A DNA stretch of 64,000 nucleotides from Cognatundibacterium rugosum (GCF_014284365.1 NZ_JACOGG010000005.1:179511-243510), one strand, 5' to 3'; positions 8,549-18,494 are shown, counted from the first letter of the stretch. A program made the numbers and translations. Notes: generated by a model not told the origin, from the letters alone.

Positions 8549-10795
8549 CTATCTACCCAGCGTCAGCAAGGCATCAAATAATTGACTGGCGATCTGCATT
8601 AACTTGCCTGCAGCCTGATAAGCCTGTTGATAACGCAATAAATTGGCTGCCTCTTCATCCAGATTGACGCCGGATTCACTTTGCTGAGCAGCCACTGCCT
8701 GCGACAGCATTTTGGTTTCAGAGGCTCTGGTGACTTGCAATTCGGCGGTCTTATTACCGACCAGACTCACGAATTGCGCATACGCACCTTGTATCGTTGT
8801 GGTATTCCCGACCAACAGATTCTTAGTCTGGATGGTGGCTAAAGCCAGCGCATTGCGATTATCACCAGTGCCATTGGTGTTCGGCGTGATGTTGAATACA
8901 TCGCCATTTGCCGGGCTACCGGTCACCGTGAAACTTGCTCCGCTAAAGCTAATGGTTGAACCTGCAGTGAACGGGATATTACTGCCAGCCGGATAAGTCG
9001 TGACCGAATTGCCGTTCGTAACCGTTACATTCGCTGTCGCAGGAAATCCGCTCAAGGTGTTAGTCGCTGAATTGTATGTCAGCTTCGTCGAGGCCACCGG
9101 CGTTGCGGGTGCCAGGCTGAACTGGTCACCATTGCTGGGCGGAGCCGCACCATCTTTAATGGCAAAGCTCATTCCCGCAACGCTGATCTGCGCACCACTG
9201 GTATACGGCACGGTCGCTGGCGGCGGATAATTTGTGGTGACCCCGGCGTTGGTGACGGAAACGATTTGTCCTGCAGGAAAGCCCGTCAGGGAGCCACCTG
9301 AATAGGTCAACGTCACTGCTGGAGTCAGCGTACTGGACTTAAACGAATTATCCGTTTTCACCGGACTGATCGTCGCTGTGGCCGAGGTGGATGCGGATGC
9401 GGCAAGTGAATCAAAATTACCGGAGGAAATTTTTCCTGAGCCAGTATTGGTGGTCGGTGCAACACTACTGACCGGCGACGCCACCGCCAGCTTGTTCGGA
9501 TCACTGATGGCGACCGCCAGGCTGTTTGCTGCGTTCGAGGTGGGCTTGATCAAAAATTCGTCGCCTGCTGCAGGCTGTGCGGCGGGCGGCTGCGGGAATT
9601 CCATACTGACGCCATCGACCACCACTGGCTGGGAAGTTGAATTCGTTACCTGACCATCACTGAGGCGTGTCACCTTATAAGTACCTGGTGCTGTAATCTG
9701 CAGACGATAATCGCTGGTACTCAGAGCTGACGCATCGACAATCTTCGAGGTTACCAGCGCTGAGGTGGTGTTGCCCGCGCCGGGTGTATTGACCGGTTGC
9801 GCGATATTGAAAAAATTTCCGCCCATTTGACCATTCAAATCCTGGCCTAAGGCATGTTGTTGATTGAACGCAGACGCAATGCTGACCGCTACCCGACCAA
9901 TCGCGCTTTGCGCCGGATCCAAGGTATTGGCACGAAAATCAAACAAGCCGCCCAATTTACCACCAGGCAAGCCGTTTTCAGGAATTTGAGTCACATTTCC
10001 GTTCGAAGTATAAGCAACCTCTGAACGATTTGGGTCGGTCGCAGAAACACTGACCTGCAATTGATTCACTGTACCGCCGAGTACAATAGGCTGACCATTG
10101 CCAATAAACACATTGTATTTATTATCTTGCGGGATCACCGTCACCTTGGTCAGCTTGGATAATTCGGTAACCAGCAAATCACGCTGATCCAGCAAATCGT
10201 TCGGCGGCGAACCGGTAGAGCTTTGCGATTTTGCTATCGTTTCATTTAAGGCTGCCAATTGCGTGGAGTAGGCATTGATAGAACTGACAGCTCCGGCAAT
10301 TTCACCATTGACGTCCGTGCGGATCTGATCCATCCGCCCTTGCAGGCTGGTGAAACGATTGGCCAGTGCCTGACCATTTGAAATCACTGCCTGACGCGCA
10401 GCAGCGCCAGCTGTGCCATTTGGACTGCTCGATAAGTTTTGTACCGACTTGAAGAAATCCTGTAAGGCTGGCGTTACACCCGCAGTTGGGTCAGCAACCA
10501 GATTATTAATCTGCTGGATCTGACCGGCGTACGCGCTCACCTGGTTCAGCGAGGTCTGCGAAGAATTGACCTGTTGCCCGATAAACTGATTGTATTGACG
10601 CTGGATCTGGCTGATCGTCACACCCTGCCCGACAAAAGAGCCGCCCAAATTCTGTGGCGCATTGGCTGATTGCACCAATACCTGACGGCTGTACCCTGGA
10701 GTTGATGAGTTGGCAATATTATGGCCGGTGGTGGTAATCCCCATCTGGGCTGCTGCCAGAGCACTTTGCCCTATGTTCAGAACGTTCGTTCCCAT
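8549..10795 (-). CDS. flgK: Flagellar hook-associated protein FlgK (HAP1), enlarged
   Basis: A 748-residue FlgK, against about 550 in E. coli. The N-terminal region has the rod/hook signature with IANSSTPGYSRQ at 27-38. The C-terminus NLLRYQQAYQAAGKLMQ is the matching D0 helix. The additional length comes from a Thr/Ser/Gly-rich central region with repeated beta units (363-418, 496-563 and 572-637), each ending GDxFxIxP or similar. FlgK is the first junction protein laid on the hook; the enlarged domain should face outward. It is transcribed with flgL from a sigma-28-like promoter just upstream. Confidence 0.95.
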   Translation of the reverse strand: MGTNVLNIGQSALAAAQMGITTTGHNIANSSTPGYSRQVLVQSANAPQNLGGSFVGQGVTISQIQRQYNQFIGQQVNSSQTSLNQVSAYAGQIQQINNLVADPTAGVTPALQDFFKSVQNLSSSPNGTAGAAARQAVISNGQALANRFTSLQGRMDQIRTDVNGEIAGAVSSINAYSTQLAALNETIAKSQSSTGSPPNDLLDQRDLLVTELSKLTKVTVIPQDNKYNVFIGNGQPIVLGGTVNQLQVSVSATDPNRSEVAYTSNGNVTQIPENGLPGGKLGGLFDFRANTLDPAQSAIGRVAVSIASAFNQQHALGQDLNGQMGGNFFNIAQPVNTPGAGNTTSALVTSKIVDASALSTSDYRLQITAPGTYKVTRLSDGQVTNSTSQPVVVDGVSMEFPQPPAAQPAAGDEFLIKPTSNAANSLAVAISDPNKLAVASPVSSVAPTTNTGSGKISSGNFDSLAASASTSATATISPVKTDNSFKSSTLTPAVTLTYSGGSLTGFPAGQIVSVTNAGVTTNYPPPATVPYTSGAQISVAGMSFAIKDGAAPPSNGDQFSLAPATPVASTKLTYNSATNTLSGFPATANVTVTNGNSVTTYPAGSNIPFTAGSTISFSGASFTVTGSPANGDVFNITPNTNGTGDNRNALALATIQTKNLLVGNTTTIQGAYAQFVSLVGNKTAELQVTRASETKMLSQAVAAQQSESGVNLDEEAANLLRYQQAYQAAGKLMQIASQLFDALLTLGR

Positions 10796-10843
10796 AATTC
10801 AACCTATTGAGTTGTGCCACGCCTTTACACGTCATCACCCTTG

Positions 10844-10870
10844 TTTTCGGAGAATTTCTGAAAAACTTTA
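10844..10870 (-). promoter_or_regulatory. Sigma-28 (FliA)-type promoter for flgKL
   Basis: On the minus strand, TAAAGTTT (10863-10870) is followed after exactly 11 bases by TCCGAAAA (10844-10851), compared with consensus GCCGATAA. The -35 is perfect and the -10 has two mismatches. It lies about 50 bp upstream of the flgK start. Confidence 0.65.
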
Positions 10871-11004
10871 ATGAGGGAAATATATATGACATCAGCGCCT
10901 GATGATAGCCTGCGCCTTATTCGTGCCAGCCAGTCTACACCTCAGTCCCCTGTAAAGGCGATATTGCGAAAAATGTATTGTTATTCAAATCCTGAGTTAA
11001 CAAC

Positions 11005-11904
11005 TCACACGGACAGATTTTGTTTAATGATACGGGTCAGTTTATTCGCATAGTTAGGGTCTGTTGCGTACCCGGCTTTTTGCAAACCTTGTGCAAAAGC
11101 GCTTGCATCTTTGGCATTAGCAATCACGTTTTCATAGCGCGGATTTTGCGTCAGCAACTTGGCGTAATCCTTAAACGCATCGGCGTAACTGTCATAGGCT
11201 TTAAATTTCTCGACCCGGCGCTGCGCCACACCGTTGATATATTCAGTCGTCACGGCATCAACAGTTTTACCCTTCCAGCTATTGTTGGCCTTGACGCCAA
11301 AGATATTGTGAGACGTACTGCCATCGACGGTCTTGATTTCACGCTTACCCCAACCACTTTCCAGGGCGGCCTGGCCTAGCATGAACTTAGCGGGAATGCC
11401 GGTAGCTTTACTGGCTTCTTCTGCATGTGCAGTCAGTTTTTCCTGAAATTCACGTACATGGGCAGGCCCGGAGAAACCACTTTTCACATCAGGAACCGGT
11501 TGTTGTTCAAATTTCAGATTATCCAGATAACGATTGATGCCCTGAGAAGCGAATGCCTGTGGCGCACTGGCGTTTTCCGGTTGTATCGCCTGCGCTACTG
11601 CGTTATTGGTGAGCTGCCTGACTAAAGCGTCCGCCAAGCCTATTCCCTTATTCGCCATCGACTGCGACAACTGCTGGTCCAGCATAGAAGTATAAGTACG
11701 CGTCTGTTCACTATCAAACGGACCGTCCTGCCCGCCTGCCTGGCGCATAGACTTGAGCATCATGTTCATGAACAAGGCCTCAAACTGCTTGGCAGCTGCC
11801 TTCACCGACTCGGGTGAATTATCTTTTGCCGATTGCTTCAGGCTATCCAGGCTACGGGTATCAAATGCCAGCCGGTTTTCGGGAATTTCAGCACGTCCTA
11901 ACAT
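11005..11904 (-). CDS. flgJ: Flagellar rod-assembly peptidoglycan hydrolase FlgJ
   Basis: A 299-residue two-domain FlgJ. Residues 1-100 form the rod-cap domain (AAKQFEALFMNMMLKSMR at about 37-54), which scaffolds rod assembly in the periplasm. Residues 150-299 form a glucosaminidase/muramidase domain with LGQAALESGWG at 176-186; Glu182 is the expected catalytic acid. The enzyme opens a hole in the peptidoglycan for the rod. It is the last gene of the flgB-J block, 9 bp after flgI. No signal peptide is seen, as expected for a type III export substrate. Confidence 0.95.
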   Translation of the reverse strand: MLGRAEIPENRLAFDTRSLDSLKQSAKDNSPESVKAAAKQFEALFMNMMLKSMRQAGGQDGPFDSEQTRTYTSMLDQQLSQSMANKGIGLADALVRQLTNNAVAQAIQPENASAPQAFASQGINRYLDNLKFEQQPVPDVKSGFSGPAHVREFQEKLTAHAEEASKATGIPAKFMLGQAALESGWGKREIKTVDGSTSHNIFGVKANNSWKGKTVDAVTTEYINGVAQRRVEKFKAYDSYADAFKDYAKLLTQNPRYENVIANAKDASAFAQGLQKAGYATDPNYANKLTRIIKQNLSV

Positions 11905-11913
11905 GGCGGATCC

Positions 11914-13053
11914 TTAAATTATTTCCAGTTCAGCACGCAAAGCGCCTGAAGCCTTCATCGCCTGTAATATCGCCAGCAAATCCTGAGGCGTAGCGCCTAT
12001 AGAATTAAGTGCTTTGACGACATCGGTCAAGGAAGCACCTGCTTTCAACATCATCAGTTGACCGGCATCTTTAGTGATGCTGATATTGGAATTCCCAGTC
12101 GCCACCGTTTGCCCACCCGCCAAGGTATTCGGCTGACTGACGGCATTCTCTGTATTGACCACCACCGACAAATTGCCGTGCGCAACCGCACAGGTTTCGA
12201 GACTGACCGCCTGATTCATGACGATAGAACCGGTACGGGCATTGAGTATCACTTTCGCCACCATCGCTGCGGGCGTCACATCCAGACTCTCGAGCTTACC
12301 CAAGAATGCGACCCGCTGATCAGGGTTGGCGGGCGCCTTTACCTGTATCACCCTGCCATCCAGCGCTGCAGCGGTATCATTTCCAAACCGGCGGTTGATC
12401 GCGTCCACCACCCGGCTGGCTGTCGAAAAATCCGAATTATTTAACTCCAGCTGCACCGTATTACCGTTCGCGACCGGACTAGGTACAGCGCGTTCCACGG
12501 TAGCACCACCAGAGATACGGCCCACGCTCAAATGATTCACCTGAGCCTTACTGCCATTGGCCGATGCACCGACCCCACCAACCAGCACATTCCCTTGTGC
12601 CATCGCATAAATCTGACCATCAGCACCTTTGAGTGGCGTCATCAGCAAGGTACCGCCACGCAGGCTTTTAGCATTTCCCATCGACGACACCGTGATATCC
12701 AACGCCTGCCCTGGTTGTGCAAAGGGCGGCAAACTGGTGGTCACCATTACCGCTGCGACGTTTTTTAGCTGCAGCGTCGAGCCTACCGGCAAGGCCACCC
12801 CCATTTGCTGCAACATACTGACGATACTCTGCACGGTAAATGGCGTCTGCGTCGTCTGATCACCACTGCCATCCAGACCGACAACAATCCCATAGCCCAG
12901 CAATTGATTCTGACGCACGCCCTGGATACCAGCCAGATCCTTAATGCGCTCTGCTTGCGCAGGCGCCGATATCAGCGCACTCAGCGAGAACAGTAATGCA
13001 GCGCACAGCCCAGAAGGAAGTGCGCCAACGAGAAAGGAGAATCCGGTTTTCAT
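11914..13053 (-). CDS. flgI: Flagellar P-ring protein FlgI
   Basis: A 379-residue protein with a Sec signal peptide ending ISAPAQA before ERIKDLAGIQGVRQN, the classic mature start. GYGIVVGLDGSGDQT and CAVAHGNLSVVV are conserved FlgI blocks. The protein forms the P ring around the rod in the peptidoglycan layer. It lies between flgH and flgJ in the usual order with short gaps (18 and 9 bp). Confidence 0.95.
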   Translation of the reverse strand: MKTGFSFLVGALPSGLCAALLFSLSALISAPAQAERIKDLAGIQGVRQNQLLGYGIVVGLDGSGDQTTQTPFTVQSIVSMLQQMGVALPVGSTLQLKNVAAVMVTTSLPPFAQPGQALDITVSSMGNAKSLRGGTLLMTPLKGADGQIYAMAQGNVLVGGVGASANGSKAQVNHLSVGRISGGATVERAVPSPVANGNTVQLELNNSDFSTASRVVDAINRRFGNDTAAALDGRVIQVKAPANPDQRVAFLGKLESLDVTPAAMVAKVILNARTGSIVMNQAVSLETCAVAHGNLSVVVNTENAVSQPNTLAGGQTVATGNSNISITKDAGQLMMLKAGASLTDVVKALNSIGATPQDLLAILQAMKASGALRAELEII

Positions 13054-13071
13054 AGCTAACTTTCAATTCCC

Positions 13072-13737
13072 TTACATAGGGAGGAAACTCAGGAACAGAC
13101 GACCCAGCATGGAATTCATTTCGGTCGCATCAATGCGGGTATTCGAACGGTATTCAAAGCGTGCATCCGCGACCTGAGTCGATGCCACCACATTGCCCGC
13201 CGCGATGGTCGTAGGATTCACAACACCGGAAAAACGTACAAATTCCGCGCCTTTATCAAAGGCCAGCTGCTTCTCGCCACTCACCAGTAAATTCCCGTTA
13301 GGCAGCACGTCGATCACCGTCACTGCTATCGTGCCAGTAAAACTGTTGCTGGCAGTTTCCGCACCTTTTTCATCGAACTTGGAGCTGCCATTCGTATTGA
13401 CAGAACCACGGCTGGTCGTCGCTGCGTTCAAACCAAACAGGTTAGGCGTGGCGAGTGCGAGGCTGGAAGATTTGCTGTTGGAATTTGCACTTGCTTTGGC
13501 AGCAGACGTTTTTTCTGCAATGGTGATAGTGAGCGTATCACCCACCATTCTGGCTCTTGCATCTTCATACAAAGGCCGGTAGCTGGCGCTCTGAAAAATG
13601 GCACCATTCGCTTCGCGTAAAGGCTTAGCGGATTGTGACGGCAAGCTCATAGGCTGATGCACGATAGGCGCGGGCGCACCAGCGCAAGCCGACAATAAGA
13701 CGACACTCAACAGATAAGCCGGTTTAGCGAATTTCAT
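13072..13737 (-). CDS. flgH: Flagellar L-ring lipoprotein FlgH
   Basis: A 221-residue lipoprotein. The signal sequence ends in a lipobox (LLSACAG, Cys at about 18), so the mature protein is lipid-anchored to the outer membrane, where FlgH forms the L ring. GDTLTITIAEKTSA, KGAEFVRFSGVVNP and ATEMNSMLGRLFLSFLPM are conserved FlgH segments. It is 28 bp after flgG and 18 bp before flgI in the flgB-J transcript. Confidence 0.95.
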   Translation of the reverse strand: MKFAKPAYLLSVVLLSACAGAPAPIVHQPMSLPSQSAKPLREANGAIFQSASYRPLYEDARARMVGDTLTITIAEKTSAAKASANSNSKSSSLALATPNLFGLNAATTSRGSVNTNGSSKFDEKGAETASNSFTGTIAVTVIDVLPNGNLLVSGEKQLAFDKGAEFVRFSGVVNPTTIAAGNVVASTQVADARFEYRSNTRIDATEMNSMLGRLFLSFLPM

Positions 13738-13765
13738 GATCCAGTCCTCAATCTCTTATCTACGC

Positions 13766-14548
13766 TTACAACTGCGACAGTTTTTGCAACATCTGATCCG
13801 ATGTCGTGATGGCTTTACTATTGATCTCGTAAGCGCGTTGGGTCTGTATCATGTTCACCAGTTCTTCGGCGACATTCACGTTGGAGGTTTCTACGAAATT
13901 CTGCAATAACAAGCCCGCACCATTGGTGCCAGGTGCATTCGTACCAGGATTGCCGGAGGCGGCTGTTTCCACATACAGATTTTCACCCAGGGCCTGCAAG
14001 CCAGTCGGATTGATGAATGTCGCAAGTTGAATGGAACCAACCTGAACTGGAGCCGCCGCGCCGGGCTGGGTGACTGATACCGTGCCGTCACGCGCGACGG
14101 TAATCGACTGTGCATTGGCTGGTATCGTAATCGCAGGCTGAATCACAAACCCACTGGAAGTGACCAACTGGCCTTGATTATCCATTTGAAACGAACCATC
14201 ACGCGTGTAGGCAGTGGTTCCATCTGGCAGTAATACCTGAAAGAAGCCCTGCCCCTGTATCGCCAGATCCTTGCTATTGCCCGTTTGCTGCAGATTGCCC
14301 TGAGTAAAGATTTTCTCAGTTGCGACCGGACGTACACCGGTTCCGAGCTGCAAGCCGGAAGGCAATTGCGTTTGCTGCGAACTTTGTGCGCCGGGCTGAC
14401 GTATGGTTTGATACAGCAAATCTTCAAACACGGCGCGTGAACGTTTAAAACCAGTCGTACTGACGTTCGCCAGATTATTGGTAATCACATCCATCTGGGT
14501 CTGCTGCGAATCCAGACCGGTTTTCGCAATCCATAAAGACCGTATCAT
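13766..14548 (-). CDS. flgG: Flagellar distal rod protein FlgG
   Basis: A 260-residue protein starting [20 protein letters not shown]. The start at 14548 is chosen over an upstream ATG because AGGAGAAATGT directly precedes it. The conserved rod/hook motif [15 protein letters not shown] and the C-terminal [17 protein letters not shown] are present. FlgG builds the distal rod, which acts as the drive shaft through the P and L rings. The 71-bp gap to flgF is larger than the others in this operon and contains one copy of the shared bipartite motif described in findings. Confidence 0.95.
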   Translation of the reverse strand: MIRSLWIAKTGLDSQQTQMDVITNNLANVSTTGFKRSRAVFEDLLYQTIRQPGAQSSQQTQLPSGLQLGTGVRPVATEKIFTQGNLQQTGNSKDLAIQGQGFFQVLLPDGTTAYTRDGSFQMDNQGQLVTSSGFVIQPAITIPANAQSITVARDGTVSVTQPGAAAPVQVGSIQLATFINPTGLQALGENLYVETAASGNPGTNAPGTNGAGLLLQNFVETSNVNVAEELVNMIQTQRAYEINSKAITTSDQMLQKLSQL

Positions 14549-14619
14549 ACATTTCTCCTGCGCACCGTTACGGCACAATTAAGCTGGCAAATTTTGAGAC
14601 TATTGTGCACCTGTAGACA

Positions 14620-15360
14620 TCAACTCAAACTGAGGAGCTGACTGGCTTTTGTCTCGTTATTCTCCGCATTCTGCAAAAGCTTCATCTGCATTTCGAACTG
14701 CCGCGCCAGATTAATCATGGTAACCATCGACTCCACCACATTGACATTGCTGTTTTCCAGCATGCCACCAGCGACACCGACGGCCGGATCTGCATCCGGC
14801 ACTGCGCCATCTTTGGTGCGAAATAAACCATCATCAGCGCGTACCAGATTGTCTTCCGGCGGATTGACCAATTTCAGCCGCCCCACAACCTGCACCGCGT
14901 TCGGACGATTCCCATTTGGCACGGTAGATACCGTGCCATCCTTAGCAATCGCAATCGAAACATCCGGCGGTATGGTGATAGGGCCGCCGTCACCCAGGAC
15001 ATTCTGTCCATTCTGCGTTTGCAATACACCATTTTCACTGAGCTTCAGACTACCGGCGCGGGTATATGCCTCTGTACCGTCGGGGCGCTCGACCACCAGC
15101 CACCCCTTGCCCTGCACTGCAACATCAAGCTCGCGTCCGGTCATTTGCATCGATCCGGTACTAAAGTCAGCACCAACGGTGGAATCTACAACAAAGGCAC
15201 GGGTAGGTATTTCTGCATTCTGTACCGGCACCGCACGGAAAGAATCAAGCTGCGCCCGAAAGCCGTTGGTGGTTGCGTTCGCCAGATTATGCGAATTGGT
15301 CGCCTGCTGTTCGAGAACGTGTTTGGCTCCCGTCATCGCGGTATAGACTAAGCGATCCAT
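14620..15360 (-). CDS. flgF: Flagellar proximal rod protein FlgF
   Basis: A 246-residue rod protein with the N-terminal NSHNLANATTNGFRAQ motif and C-terminal VTMINLARQFEMQMKLLQ helix. It is shorter than FlgG and begins MDRLVYTAMTGAKHVLEQQA, the usual FlgF signature. It forms part of the proximal rod in the periplasm. It lies 50 bp after flgE. Confidence 0.95.
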   Translation of the reverse strand: MDRLVYTAMTGAKHVLEQQATNSHNLANATTNGFRAQLDSFRAVPVQNAEIPTRAFVVDSTVGADFSTGSMQMTGRELDVAVQGKGWLVVERPDGTEAYTRAGSLKLSENGVLQTQNGQNVLGDGGPITIPPDVSIAIAKDGTVSTVPNGNRPNAVQVVGRLKLVNPPEDNLVRADDGLFRTKDGAVPDADPAVGVAGGMLENSNVNVVESMVTMINLARQFEMQMKLLQNAENNETKASQLLSLS

Positions 15361-15410
15361 GGTCTGCTCCTGTTCATACTGGTCGAACGCATATCTTCAT
15401 CCCCTATTCA

Positions 15411-16763
15411 TTAACGGAGATTAACGATAGTCTGCATCACCTGATCCTGCGTCTTAATCGTTTGTGCATTGGCCTGATACACACGTTGCGCAGTAATCAT
15501 ATTGACCAGCTCACCGGTCAGATCGGTATTCGAATCTTCGGTTGCTGATGCAGTCAGCGCCCCCAGATTTCCCGAGTTAGGAGGACCAACCAAAGGCTGG
15601 CCGGAAGCGGCAGTTTCTGCCCATTGGTTATCACCCAAGGATTGCAGGCCATTCGAATTTGTAAAACTTCCTAAGACCACCTGCCCGAGTACCTTAGTCT
15701 GACCGTTGGTATAGCTACCTACGATGGTACCGTCTTTAGATGTATTGAATTTAGACAGTTTGCCCGAAGTAAATCCATCCTGCTTCATGCTGCTCACGCT
15801 GAAGTCAGAACCAAACTGCGTGGAATTCGTGTAATCAAAACGAATATCTGCAGTGGTGTTAATCGGCGTTACAGCACCCGACGCAACCGGCACTTTGAAA
15901 TGCAGCGCACGCGGATCAGTCGGCGCATATGCAGGATTAGCCCCGATCAATTTACCCAGATTATCGAAAGCGAGCTTACCTATCGGTGACGCAGGGCTGG
16001 CGGCTGGCGTCAGTGCACCCGTTGCATCAAAACGATTTCCATCAACCGTAGAGAACACATTCCACTCTATCGAACCCGCGACCGCTGGTGGCGTCGTGAC
16101 AGGATCGATACGCACATAATAGGTTTGTACTACGTGCGAATTCCCCAAACTGTCGAATACCGTGACTGAGGTGGATTTATTATACGAAGTCGGATCAGTC
16201 GGTGAAAAAGCAATCGGCGTAATCACTGGCGGAATGGTGACAGGCTTTTGCGTACCTGGCACGTATTCACGCGAATCCAGATTCATCACACCACTGATTT
16301 TGGACGTCTGGGCGGGTGCGATATCCGCGGTATTGATATTGATCGGTGCAGCAGATCCCGTCGACAATACGCCATTGGAGTCGGCGATATAACCCGTGAG
16401 ATGCGCGCCTTGTGCATTCACGATATCGCCATTTTTATCAAGTTGAAACTGGCCGTTACGGGTATAAGAAATGGCACCGTTCGTACTGAGACGGAAGAAG
16501 CCATTACCGTTAATCGCGATATCCAGCGGATTATTGGTAGAACTGATATTACCCTGTGTGAATTGCTGAGCAATGTTCGACACTTTGACACCAATCCCCA
16601 CCGCATTGGCGGAGGCACCACTCAACGAGTTCGCATAGACATCAGCAAACTGCACCTGTGCCTGCTTAAACCCGACTGTATTGGCATTGGAAATATTATT
16701 ACCGATGACATCCAGGGACTTGGATGCCGCATTCAAACCACTTAAGCCTTGCTGAAAACCCAT
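15411..16763 (-). CDS. flgE: Flagellar hook protein FlgE
   Basis: A 450-residue hook subunit. It begins MGFQQGLSGLNAASKSLDVI and contains GNNISNANTVGFKQ, the rod/hook family motif; the C-terminus ELVNMITAQRVYQANAQTIK is the matching D0 helix. The length is normal for a betaproteobacterial FlgE. The subunits polymerise into the flexible hook after FlgD caps the growing tip. It follows flgD in the operon. Confidence 0.95.
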   Translation of the reverse strand: MGFQQGLSGLNAASKSLDVIGNNISNANTVGFKQAQVQFADVYANSLSGASANAVGIGVKVSNIAQQFTQGNISSTNNPLDIAINGNGFFRLSTNGAISYTRNGQFQLDKNGDIVNAQGAHLTGYIADSNGVLSTGSAAPININTADIAPAQTSKISGVMNLDSREYVPGTQKPVTIPPVITPIAFSPTDPTSYNKSTSVTVFDSLGNSHVVQTYYVRIDPVTTPPAVAGSIEWNVFSTVDGNRFDATGALTPAASPASPIGKLAFDNLGKLIGANPAYAPTDPRALHFKVPVASGAVTPINTTADIRFDYTNSTQFGSDFSVSSMKQDGFTSGKLSKFNTSKDGTIVGSYTNGQTKVLGQVVLGSFTNSNGLQSLGDNQWAETAASGQPLVGPPNSGNLGALTASATEDSNTDLTGELVNMITAQRVYQANAQTIKTQDQVMQTIVNLR

Positions 16764-16808
16764 GATATCTCTCCTTAATTTAGCCTTGACCTGGACTATC
16801 CAGTGGAC

Positions 16809-17483
16809 TTAATAAATCTGCCTTACATCATTCATGCCAACCTGACCGACGCCGGAAACAGTCAGTTTGACGCCTTGTGTTCCTGCTGTAACACTATTGA
16901 CCACACCAAAACACAAAGCCGTCACATCCAGCTTTTTACTACCTGCGCTGGCCGCCACTTCATACTGATAACTCCCATTAGGCAGCGTGGTTCCTGCATC
17001 ATTCTTACCATCCCAGGTCATATTATTTAAACCGGCTGGCAAGGCACCCAATGCAATCGTACGCACCACCGCACCAGTCTGGTCTTTAATCACCAGACTG
17101 GCTTTGTCTGCGGCCTGTGGCAAGTCCAGTGCATATACAGATTTACCATCCTGCAATGCGATATTGCTACCCGGCGTAATCACACCATGACCTATCATAT
17201 TGGCGGCCTGCAGGCTCTGGCTGGCCACGTAATTGGAATTCATGGTCACCATCGACGCATTCAGTTTTTCTATACCAGTCACCGTGGATAACTGTGCCAT
17301 CTGACTGGTCACCTGCGCGTTATCCATAGGATTCAACGGGTTTTGATTTTTCATCTGCGTGACCAGCAGCGTCATAAAGCGATCCTGCGCATCCTGGGTA
17401 GAGTTTTTTGTTTTACCGTTAGCACCATTCATCGCTGTCAGCAATGCCGGGTCAACTGTATTCGCGGTGTCTATCGTTGCCAT
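16809..17483 (-). CDS. flgD: Hook assembly scaffold protein FlgD
   Basis: A 224-residue hook-cap protein. The N-terminal region has DRFMTLLVTQMKNQNPLNPMD, here spanning about residues 34-54, which is the FlgD signature. The C-terminal part has a FlgD Ig-like/Tudor region (MTWDGKNDAGTTLPNGSY). It caps the hook during FlgE polymerisation and is discarded afterwards. It lies between flgC and flgE in the expected order. Confidence 0.95.
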   Translation of the reverse strand: MATIDTANTVDPALLTAMNGANGKTKNSTQDAQDRFMTLLVTQMKNQNPLNPMDNAQVTSQMAQLSTVTGIEKLNASMVTMNSNYVASQSLQAANMIGHGVITPGSNIALQDGKSVYALDLPQAADKASLVIKDQTGAVVRTIALGALPAGLNNMTWDGKNDAGTTLPNGSYQYEVAASAGSKKLDVTALCFGVVNSVTAGTQGVKLTVSGVGQVGMNDVRQIY

Positions 17484-17501
17484 GTCTGTTTACTCCCTGT
17501 C

Positions 17502-17906
17502 TTACTGACCCAAGGTCAAAGTTTTTAACAGCATCGTCTTTGCTGCATTCATTGTTTCCACATTCGTCTGATAGGATCTGGACGCGGAAATCATGTTCAC
17601 CATTTCCTCGACAACATTCACGTTCGGCATGGCGACATAGCCTTTTTCATCTGCCATCGGATGCTTAGGGTCGTAATGCAGCTTAGGAGCCGTCGCATCC
17701 TCGACCACCTCTTTGACACGCACTGCCGTTGCCGGCGTCCCTTCCACCGGAACAGCGCTGAACACTACCTGCTTGGCCTTATACGGCTGACCATTGGAGC
17801 TGGTGACACTGTCGGCATTTGCAAGGTTGCTCGACACCACATTCAGCCGTTGTGACTGCGCACTCATGGCAGATCCAGCCACATTAAATACATTAAATAG
17901 CGACAT
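17502..17906 (-). CDS. flgC: Flagellar proximal rod protein FlgC
   Basis: A 134-residue rod protein with [20 protein letters not shown] near the N-terminus and [20 protein letters not shown] near the C-terminus, both family signatures. It lies 2 bp after flgB. It assembles with FlgB and FlgF into the proximal rod. Confidence 0.95.
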   Translation of the reverse strand: MSLFNVFNVAGSAMSAQSQRLNVVSSNLANADSVTSSNGQPYKAKQVVFSAVPVEGTPATAVRVKEVVEDATAPKLHYDPKHPMADEKGYVAMPNVNVVEEMVNMISASRSYQTNVETMNAAKTMLLKTLTLGQ

Positions 17907-17908
17907 GA

Positions 17909-18316
17909 TTATTGCCCCTGTATGGCCGCAAGCATATTGCGGATCTGCATATTGATCATGGTGATACTGGCTTCGTAGCGCACCGCGTTATCGGTAAACG
18001 CATTGCGCTCCGCGTCCATATCCACGGTATTTCCGTCGATATTGCCCTGCCCGTTACCGCGATAGAGCGTAGGCGCTTCACCCAGACTATTTTTCAAACC
18101 TAAGTGACGCGCATCAGTGCGCTCTACGACGGGCGCAGCCTGATTCGAATTCAGGTGCAAGGTATTCGTGAGCGTCGTCGCGAAGTCGATATCTTTTGCC
18201 TTGTAATTAGGCGTATCCGCATTCGCGATATTCGAGGCCAGCAATTGCTGGCGCTGACCGCGCAAGGAAAGCGCTGTTTCATGGAAGCGCATGAATTCAT
18301 CTAACTTATTCACCAC
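17909..18316 (-). CDS. flgB: Flagellar proximal rod protein FlgB
   Basis: A 135-residue rod protein with [19 protein letters not shown] (about 25-43), the FlgB signature. The start is GTG: two consecutive GTG codons (18316 and 18313) follow GGAGGATCC, and either may be used. It is the first gene of the leftward flgBCDEFGHIJ transcript and diverges from flgA across a 178-bp control region with an FlhDC-box-like site. Confidence 0.95.
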   Translation of the reverse strand: MVNKLDEFMRFHETALSLRGQRQQLLASNIANADTPNYKAKDIDFATTLTNTLHLNSNQAAPVVERTDARHLGLKNSLGEAPTLYRGNGQGNIDGNTVDMDAERNAFTDNAVRYEASITMINMQIRNMLAAIQGQ

Positions 18317-18405
18317 CGGATCCTCCTTTGACAGCGCATGGACGCTACGAATGACGGTTTCTGATATTTCCCATCATAGAGCGCGCAGCACAAGTCCAAT
18401 CCCCA

Positions 18406-18433
18406 AAGTAAAAGGGGGAAAACCCGCTTATTC
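18406..18433. promoter_or_regulatory. FlhDC-box-like inverted repeat between flgB and flgA
   Basis: AAGTAAAAG (18406-18414), a 10-base spacer and CGCTTATTC (18425-18433). The right half and the last 6 spacer bases are identical to the site upstream of flhB (15 shared bases, AAAACCCGCTTATTC). The half-site resembles the enterobacterial FlhDC half-site AAATA(A/G)CG, and FlhDC sites are inverted repeats with a spacer of about this size. It sits 90 bp upstream of flgB and 62 bp upstream of flgA. The regulator itself is not in the window. Confidence 0.5.
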
Positions 18434-18494
18434 ATCAATTCGGAAATCCTGACCCGTCCTACAATGCGTATTACACCAACCCACAACCAAGATC

